Assembly (NCBI RefSeq): GCF_000149955.1
Contig: NC_030992.1
Span: forward strand, 3,798,850-3,862,849
Length of the DNA: 64,000 nt
Direction of reading: 5' to 3'
Source of the DNA: Fusarium oxysporum f. sp. lycopersici 4287
Taxonomy: Eukaryota > Ascomycota > Sordariomycetes > Hypocreales > Nectriaceae
How positions within the stretch are numbered: the first letter of the stretch is position 1; every line of letters starts with the position of its first letter. The notes below the pieces were generated by a model. The model had not been told where the DNA came from, ran no database searches, and was given only the letters and a program-made list of their open reading frames with translations. Shown piece by piece: positions 57,468 to 64,000 of the stretch. Position numbers and translations under genes: made by a program.

Positions 57468-58264
57468 CTACTCCTTCACCTCAGCATCATACCCCGGATC
57501 CTCCTCCGGCAAATCAAGCCCCAGCTCAACCGGCTCTGTAAGCGACAATCCCATCCCTCCCGCCAAGGTCCCCTCCTGCTGTTTAATCCCCTGCCCATCA
57601 AAGTCAAAAACACGGTAATCACTGTTAAAGAACCAATATCCCGCAACACCCAATCTCAAGAACCCAGCGTGCGAGACCACAAAGATGAGTTTCTCAGGTC
57701 TTTTCTTCAAATCCTCTAGTGCGCGCTGGCCTCTGGCGAGGATGGACTTCTTGGTGTACCAGTATCGCTCTGCAGATGGAGATGTCTTGTCCGGCCAGAG
57801 AGGATCGACGCTGGAGAAGTTTACTTTTGGGAAGGATGGTGAGACGGAGGAGATGGGACTTCCTGTGTCACAAGGCTTTGAGGAGTTTTCTAAAGAATGT
57901 AAGTGAAGTTGTAATGGGAGGGTGAATGGGATGGTACCTTGCCAATCTGCGTTGCCCTCAATCTTAACACCCCGCTCAACAAGCCAACCCAGTGAAAGCA
58001 TAGCAGTCTGCATCGTACGCCGCATAGGACTAACAACAATAGCTACATCATCTATATTATCAACCTTGTCAGAGAATGTAGAGATCAAGTTCTCTCTCAG
58101 ATGAGCGCATTGCTCCTCGCCCTTTTCCGTGAGCGGAGGATCAGGCAGTGACCATTCTTGTACACATTGTCAGTGATATAGATTAAAGAGTATGCGAAGG
58201 GAGACTTATGAGCTACATTGTGAAGAGCCTGAGCGTGGCGGATGAGCACGACAGTAGGAGCCAT
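57468..58264 (-). CDS. Phosphoglycerate mutase-like histidine phosphatase with an unresolved exon 1 junction
   Basis: Histidine phosphatase family: 'VLIRHAQALHN' (RHG-type catalytic His) near the N-terminus, 'SPMRRTMQTA', and a second catalytic His in 'FVVSHAGFLRLG'. Exon 3 is 57889-57468 and exon 2 ends at 57938, separated by a 48-nt intron. Exon 1 starts at 58264 (MAPTVVLIRHAQ). The first intron should lie at about 58157-58205 (branch CTGAC, acceptor ACAAG), but its only plausible GT donor leaves the join one base out of frame with the expected 'WSLPDPPLTEKGEEQC'. So there is a sequence error, a strain-specific frameshift or non-canonical splicing. Fungal members are cytosolic phosphatases with poorly known substrates. 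Convergent with GUF1, 146 nt apart. Confidence 0.75.
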
Positions 58265-58488
58265 TGTAAGTGATGATGTTGAGGTGAAGAGCGGTGATGG
58301 GGTCCGCTTTCGGAGAGGGTTATTGGTCATGACGGGTTGAAGCTCATTTGACTTCGAACGTGCTTATACTTCAACAACAGCTCAGCATATCATAGTAAGT
58401 AGAGTATAAGTAGATAATGATTAGAGATTTATTATTATAATTACTCGTCTTCTATATCCAATTACAAATGTCTATCGCTTTATATGCA

Positions 58489-59526
58489 TCAGATTGCCAA
58501 AAGACCTGCGACGCCGATTATCATGCCCATTAGAGATGCACCCTTTGACGTGGCTGCGTTATCAGTCGATGATGGCGCAGCGGCGTCTGATGATGCTTCA
58601 CCGGCTGTAGCTCGACCTTCAGCTGAGCTTGCGTCTGTAGTAGAGCTTGAATCCGCTGTGGTAGACGCAGCAGCAGTGGTAGTGTCCTTTGTTGTTGAGT
58701 CCTTTGAAGCATCCTTTGTTGTTGAAGCAGCTTCAGTAGTTGACTCAGTCTCCGCATCCTTTGTACTTGTCTCCTTCGCCGTACTCTTCGCCTTTGTACT
58801 CGTCTTTGTCGCAGCCGTCGTCGTAGTTGCATCCTCCCCAATCCTCTCCTTCACCCACTCAGCAACATCATCAGTAAAAACATCAAAGTAATTAAGATGC
58901 GTCTCGACCTCATCACCCTGCGCACAAATCGGATCCGTCTCAACACAGTAATTCCTAAAAACATCCCCATAACTCGCCAGATTCTGCAACATGCCCGCCG
59001 GTCTAGGAAACAAGCCATTCTTTCCCGCGCCAGAGAGAACATTGAACGGCTGATCCTTGGTATGTCGTGTATCGCCAAACACCATCGCAGCAACAATCTT
59101 GCTACCAGGTAGTGTCTTGGGATTCAGGCCCTGCAGATCAGGTTCCACGCAGTTTTGGAAGAATACACCGCCTCCGCCGCCGAGGATATCACCGACGACT
59201 TGGCCGCCCTGTGAGTAGCCGCTCACGACGAGTTTAGAGTCCGGACATTTCTTGTTGTACGCTGTGATCTGCTTGATACCATTCTTCACACCCTCTGTGA
59301 CGGAATCGCAGAATGGATCTTCTAGAGCATTCTGGAACTGGATATCCTCATAGTCGCAGCTCTTCAAACCACTGCAGATAGCACCGGCGAGTTTTCCCTG
59401 TCGTCCTGGGTAGGGTTCATTGTTTCCCTTGGCGAGAAAGATGTGCACGTCTTTACAGTCGTCGCGTATGCCAATGGCATTGACTGTAGTAGTAGCGAGT
59501 AGAAGAAGTGTAGTAGAGCTGTGCAT
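58489..59526 (-). CDS. Secreted cutinase-family (CE5) esterase with GPI signal
   Basis: Intronless, 345 residues. A signal peptide (MHSSTTLLLLATTTVNA) is followed by a CE5 alpha/beta-hydrolase: 'DVHIFLAKGNNEPYPGRQG', the nucleophile elbow 'VVSGYSQGGQV', the catalytic Asp region 'NYCVETDPICAQGD', and His in 'ETHLNYF'. Paired cysteines fit cutinase and acetylxylan esterase folds. A Ser/Thr-rich tail of about 90 residues then leads to a C-terminal hydrophobic segment (LMGMIIGVAGLLAI) preceded by small residues, a typical GPI-anchor signal. It is therefore probably wall- or membrane-bound. Substrate (cutin, acetylxylan or another ester) is not decidable from sequence. Confidence 0.9.
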   Translation of the reverse strand: MHSSTTLLLLATTTVNAIGIRDDCKDVHIFLAKGNNEPYPGRQGKLAGAICSGLKSCDYEDIQFQNALEDPFCDSVTEGVKNGIKQITAYNKKCPDSKLVVSGYSQGGQVVGDILGGGGGVFFQNCVEPDLQGLNPKTLPGSKIVAAMVFGDTRHTKDQPFNVLSGAGKNGLFPRPAGMLQNLASYGDVFRNYCVETDPICAQGDEVETHLNYFDVFTDDVAEWVKERIGEDATTTTAATKTSTKAKSTAKETSTKDAETESTTEAASTTKDASKDSTTKDTTTAAASTTADSSSTTDASSAEGRATAGEASSDAAAPSSTDNAATSKGASLMGMIIGVAGLLAI

Positions 59527-62153
59527 TTTTGATGATGACGTTGAAAGAAAGAAAGTAAACAAAGAAACTGTAAAATGCTACAATAAAAAAAGAAGAATAC
59601 ACGAGACGAGACAAGGAACGACGTTGCCGGTCACAGAACCTGTTTCATCAGATGAACAAGGATCCCCTGAACGCGCCCCGGGTTTTAATCTATCTCGCCC
59701 ACGGCAAGAAAAATATGGGACGATCGACTTGGGCAAATTTGCGCTGCGATAACGGCTAATCAGGCTAATCACCACACGTCAAAAAGATGGGACTCGTTCG
59801 TATACACGAGTTTAGTTGATTGTTTTATCCACTTGAGATGTCATCCAAAGCCAATTCAGCTGGAATGACCTGATTCGACCTTGCAGAAAATGTCTCTTAA
59901 GCGAGCGTTGACTGACTCAGTTAAACGAGAAGCGAGGACTAGCGGAAATCTCGTCTCTTAGAGACCAGTCCAACTTCTCACTAGACGATCCAGATATCGT
60001 TTAGCGATCAGGGTCTGCCAAGGGATGTCTCAGATCATTGCTGTCATGTCTACTCCCGAATGGAGATGGACTCACCGTGGCCTCGGGTGTCAGAAGACAC
60101 AAGACACTTGGCATTGCCTAGCCAAAGAGCCTGCTGAGTTTATATGGAATTGTCGATTATTCTTGTCTTCAGGGTCAAGTGTCAAGCTCTGCCACTTACA
60201 CTAATCTGGGCAGAGTATCTCGCAATCTGTGATCACGCGTTGTGGCTCGGGTAAGTGGTCACATCTCTAGCTAGCTGTACGAGTAAACCATAAGCCGACG
60301 TTGGCTTTACTGTATGAGGCGTGCCTTGAAATCCTGTATAATGAGGCCTCAACATCTCTAAGATACCATCCTGGGTCTGGTTCTTGAGCATCTCATCGCT
60401 GCCATCTCAATCGCCGAGACTCTCATCGAGTCCCCTCTTCTCTGCTTCATGAATGCCTACCCTTGCCTTCATTTTGTCACCATGCCTACAAAGCTGTTCA
60501 ATTATCCTTCCAGGTTCCTCAGAATTTCTGCGAAACCGCCAGTGGTTGCTTCGTAGCTGCATCATGACTGCTCTCGACGTCAATGTGGGTTCGCGGTCTT
60601 CGTTCTTCAGCGTATGGACCTCGATATCTAATACAGACGTTCTTACTAAAAGATTTAAGGCTGCTCAGTTGGTAGAGACGGGCTACTAAGTTGACTTGCT
60701 TAGAGTCGGCATCTTCGTGGTCCCCGACTCATCGGTAGAACCTGGTCTCTTGAGGGATGCGAAGGGGGAAGTTAGCCAGCACAATGAATGAGCCATGGTA
60801 TAAGGTTGCGAGGGGATTTTAAGACTTAGGTGAGCTTGGCGATGGTGATCAGTGTTGAATGAGGTAGCCTCAATGTTTCTGAGTATACGCGGTATTCTTT
60901 GACCATAGCGAGTGCATTGCGCCAATGACCTGACCAGAAAGCTTACCCCTGGTCAAAGAGGTATGTCCAGGGCTATTAAGTTACTGGCAGTCAAGCTCAT
61001 AACCGAATTTAGCTTCATATCAAGCTGTACAGGCGGCACCTGGGATGTAGGCATGGTGAGTGATGCAAGGGAAGAGGCATTGGTAGTGATGGTGATATGA
61101 CAGAGACTGTGGGGCCTTTTGAGATGGGTAAGAAAAACGATGCTGAGCAGGCCAATCTGAATTTGTATCTTTCGAGTGCTTAATCTACAGTTTGATCCGG
61201 TGGTACTTCATGAGGGCGATGCAGGTGCAGACCACAAGTGAGACCAAAGAAGCTGGCTTGATAGAAAGGCGGTTACCCAGACCCCAAACGAATACGGAGA
61301 GACAAATGAGCCCCTTAAATATACCCAAAATCGTGCTCGGAAAGCGGTGATGCGCCCGTCCATTGGGGGTGTCGTACTTGACATCGGCTGCGGTGCGAGG
61401 AGCCTAGTCTCTTGGGTAGCGTCTGGGCTGCTCAACCTGAAAGGATACCTAGAGAGTTTCAGCCATCGTATACGGTCGACGATATAAAGCTGATTTGACT
61501 GTGCAGTTCTGTTTCGTTGATAGATGACTCGGAGATGTTCTCCTAAAGCAACAATGAGCCACGGAGGAGCCCCCTTTAACGAGGTAGTGGGGACGTTCAG
61601 AAGCAAGAGTTTTCGACCAAACTAAAGTCACATCTAATCGGATTGGATCAAACAGAACGGAAAAAAGCAATGCTCGTTGAGAGACGGCTAACCTTGGCCT
61701 CCTGAAGAAGCAGTGAGCTCAGGAGATAGTTCCCTCATACAAAGAGGTTGAGGGGACGCTCAGACGCACGGGATCAGATCAAACCCAAGCCAGATTAGTT
61801 AGATCACATATATTAGAAGGATGCGCAAAGGTAACAGGCTCATTGACTGGCGGTGGACCTCAGTCTCCTGGAGAATCAGCGAGACGTAAGGAAGTCCCAG
61901 CCAAGGAGGCAGCGCGCTCCGTGGAGCTACAGCCATCGGAATTCTGCAACGGCTATGGCGTGGTGGTGCTGGCTTATCTTGGTTTTATGTAAATCTTTGT
62001 TAAGCGGATGAGAACAAGATGACGACAGTCGGTAATTGAGTAGTGACTGATGCTCCTGCATGTCACTCAGGGGTAACAGGTAGCCGAGTTCCATATCCTG
62101 ATTCATAACGATTGTTCATTATTCAAGACTACTCTGACTAGAGGAAGTAAAGC
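59527..62153. other. Gene-poor region with a degenerate repeat array
   Basis: 2.6 kb with no convincing gene. About 60360-60690 has short open, coding-like frames ending at 60689, without recognisable motifs. From about 61380 to 62080 related segments recur every 140-190 nt. No terminal inverted repeats, target-site duplications or transposase seen. Confidence 0.5.
61515..62000. repeat. Degenerate tandem repeat, about 160-nt unit
   Basis: Three related unit starts are visible: CGTTGATAGA..., CGTTGAGAGACGG... and CATTGACTGGCGG... at 61515, 61675 and 61841. Each is followed 24-25 nt later by CTCCT(A/G)(A/G)AG... and a GAGC/GAGA string (61540, 61699, 61865). Spacing is 160 and 166 nt. Weaker similar pieces occur near 61380-61420 and 62050. 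The units are diverged, so this is an old array. Confidence 0.45.
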
Positions 62154-64000
62154 CTAATTTCCCAAAATCTCATCCTTTCTCTTCTGAAGCAAGTAGTAAT
62201 ACTCCTGAATCGGGGTACTCTTCGTCGGAACCCTCTCACCCTCAAACTTGCCCTTTCCATGACCATTGAAGTGAACCTTCCAAGCTACTCATCATTAGCA
62301 GGCAAAATCACATACAAGAGGACTTCAAAACTCACTGCTCGCGTCAAAGCCGAGGTATGACCAGCTATCATTGAGATAAGCCTTCTCAGTGCCAACCTGG
62401 ATAGTCTTGACAGTTCCCATTTGCCCAGGTGCAGGCCGAAGCTCCTTGAGGTCCGCGACAAGCTTAATAAGGCCTGTGACGAAGGCGAGGGCGACGTCTT
62501 TGGCGATGCATTCGTGTTGGCCGTAGCTGAAGGCCGAGACGTCTTCTTTCTTGCGCTGGGGGTTGAACTTGCCCGCGTCGGGAACTTCCTTGGGGTTACG
62601 GCCAGCTTCGCCCTGTTCATTGTTAGATGCGTTACGCTTGTGATATGAGATTGCGACTTACGAGCATGAGAACGACGGCGGTGCCAGGCTGGATAGCTTG
62701 GCCTTGGACTTCGCCTGGTGCTGTCGCAACACGTACGTTGCGCTGAGAGCTCGTCATGCGCTGGGCTTCAGCAACGTAGGCATGAAGAGTAGCATCATCG
62801 CCCTTTTGAGCAATGGCCTGGACCTCAGCCCAGATAGCCTCATTCTCGGGACGAAGGAAGAATGACAGAACTTCATAGAACTACACACCATTAGCGCACG
62901 ATCTTCACTTTGTCATCAAACTTACAGCAGTGACAGGAACACCGATGCCACCAAAGGCAGTAAGCCAGAGGTTATCAGTGACCTGATCAACATTGTTACC
63001 CTGCGCAAGCAGCTCTTCCACCAGCTTAAGACCACACGATCTCAGCGAATCCTTCTTGAGGTACGATCTGGCACCGATCCTGTTAGCTACGGCAGATACC
63101 AGTCCAATACCTCGGGGACGTCCAGCATCAGCCTCCGCAACAATAGTCTTTGTCGTCTCAATCATTCTCTTCGCACCCTCTTGAGCACGACGACGACGGT
63201 TCCAAGCTTGTGCGGGATCATTGTTGTTAACGCCCCAGACACGAATGTCGAGAAGACTGCGGTACAGCTCTGCAACACCGAGTTTACCGTCAGGATTCTC
63301 GTCGGTTCGGAGATCAAAGTAGAACAGATCAGCGAGGAGTTGTGTATTAAGAGGGATAGCAACATCGCGAATGATGTCGATCTGATCAAGACCTTTCTTG
63401 AGAGTGAAGGTCTCCTTATTGATAAGCTTGGTACCCTCACGCTCAATAAACGCATGGACGGCATTGTGCATGTTGGGAATCTTGCTCATCGCCTTGGAAA
63501 AGTTGGCGCGGTGCGTGTAGTTCTGAGGCTGATCGCCCGCAAGCATGAACCAGCCAAAGTCCTTCTTGCCAGGGAAAAGAGTGTTGAGAGGCTTGAGCCA
63601 GGGAACGACATATTGCTTTGTGTTGCTGAGGATCTGCTTGATAGCGGGTCCTGAGGTGAGAACGGCGACCTTGGGGGGTGCCTTGGGGTCGTCGAGAGTG
63701 TACTGGTCAAAAGTACCGATTTCTTTGGCGATCTGCTCGTTGGCCTTCTTGGTGTACATGGGCTGCATGACTGCGATGGAGTTGAAGGGGAACCAGTTTG
63801 GTACACCGCGCTGGATGAGCTTGTAGAGCATTGAACCACCAAGAGTCTTGTAGTCCTGCTGAACTTCATTGTAACCCCAGGCAGTGAGGTTCGACACGGT
63901 GTAGTCAATAGTGTTGAACCTGTCTGAACGAACAAGCGTAACAGCATCAGACAGAACAGCTCGACCGACAGAGTAAGTCGGCATGATACCAGAGCCAGGG
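62154..64000 (-). CDS. Ppo/linoleate diol synthase-type fatty acid oxygenase, C-terminal P450 half
   Basis: The frame is open through the right edge, so the 5' part, including the heme-peroxidase (dioxygenase) domain, is outside the window. Exons: beyond 64000 to 62926, 62880-62662, 62612-62336 and 62284-62154, with GTAAGT or GTGAGT donors. About 566 residues are visible. The first ones, 'YSVGRAVLSDAVTLVRSDRF' and 'LTAWGYNE', match the end of the dioxygenase domain of Ppo enzymes. Next come the P450-like part with 'NNLWLTAFGG'-type I-helix (seen as 'DNLWLTAFGGIGVPVTA') and the heme ligand loop 'FSYGQHECIAKD' with its Cys. The end ('LKELRPAPGQMGTVK', 'WKVHF') is Ppo-like. Such enzymes make oxylipins that steer sporulation and development. 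Which Ppo paralog is unknown. Confidence 0.85.

Overview
The window is nuclear DNA of a filamentous ascomycete, almost certainly a Fusarium. Coding regions are interrupted by short GT-AG introns (about 42-80 nt, often with a CTAAC or CTGAC branch site), the genes are spaced as in a compact fungal genome, and the GH45 cellulase with a C-terminal CBM1 looks, from memory, nearly identical to the Fusarium oxysporum 'endoglucanase type K'. This points to the F. oxysporum or F. fujikuroi species complex. One 100-N assembly gap (30907-31006) lies inside a gene. Both edges cut genes.

Layout. 1-6800: the 3' part of a glycosylated membrane protein, then a tandem pair of paralogous fungal genes. The second copy has an in-frame stop followed by a still recognisable tail, and a third orphan tail lies beyond it. 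6800-9590: a LisH, Gln/Gly/Pro-rich Flo8/Som1-type regulator on the minus strand, with a 2.9 kb gene-poor stretch upstream. 12519-14901: divergent TRAPP subunit Bet3 and U5 snRNP 40-kDa WD40 protein. 16450-21003: a two-helix PPxY membrane protein and a CNBP/Gis2 zinc-knuckle protein with a long leader. 22707-29467: indoleamine 2,3-dioxygenase, ESCRT-I Vps23/TSG101 and the Ste2 pheromone receptor. 30000-34796: a Ser-rich unknown protein, a 60-residue Tom6-like protein and a conserved fungal unknown.

36705-39750: two secreted glycoside hydrolases (GH16 and GH45-CBM1) facing away from each other's 5' ends. 41710-49347: a housekeeping block with RPB2, PET117, V-ATPase subunit G and a CTNNBL1 homologue. 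50387-59526: a 1305-residue MIT-domain protein, mitochondrial GUF1/EF4, a histidine-phosphatase-type phosphoglycerate mutase and a GPI-type cutinase-family esterase. 59.5-62.1 kb holds no convincing gene but has a degenerate repeat of about 160 nt. The right edge is the C-terminal P450 half of a Ppo/linoleate diol synthase-type fatty acid oxygenase.

There is no biosynthetic cluster, prophage-like element or CRISPR. The genes are mostly core eukaryotic functions (transcription, splicing, trafficking, mitochondria, vacuole) mixed with secreted plant-polymer enzymes and oxylipin metabolism. The points most worth a second look are the decaying tandem paralog family with its conserved tail, two independent 9-nt micro-exons (Bet3 and VMA10), an off-by-one exon junction in the phosphoglycerate mutase gene, a PPxY membrane protein, and the degenerate repeat array. 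All exon joins were worked out by hand from splice signals, reading frame and remembered family sequences; no alignment was run.
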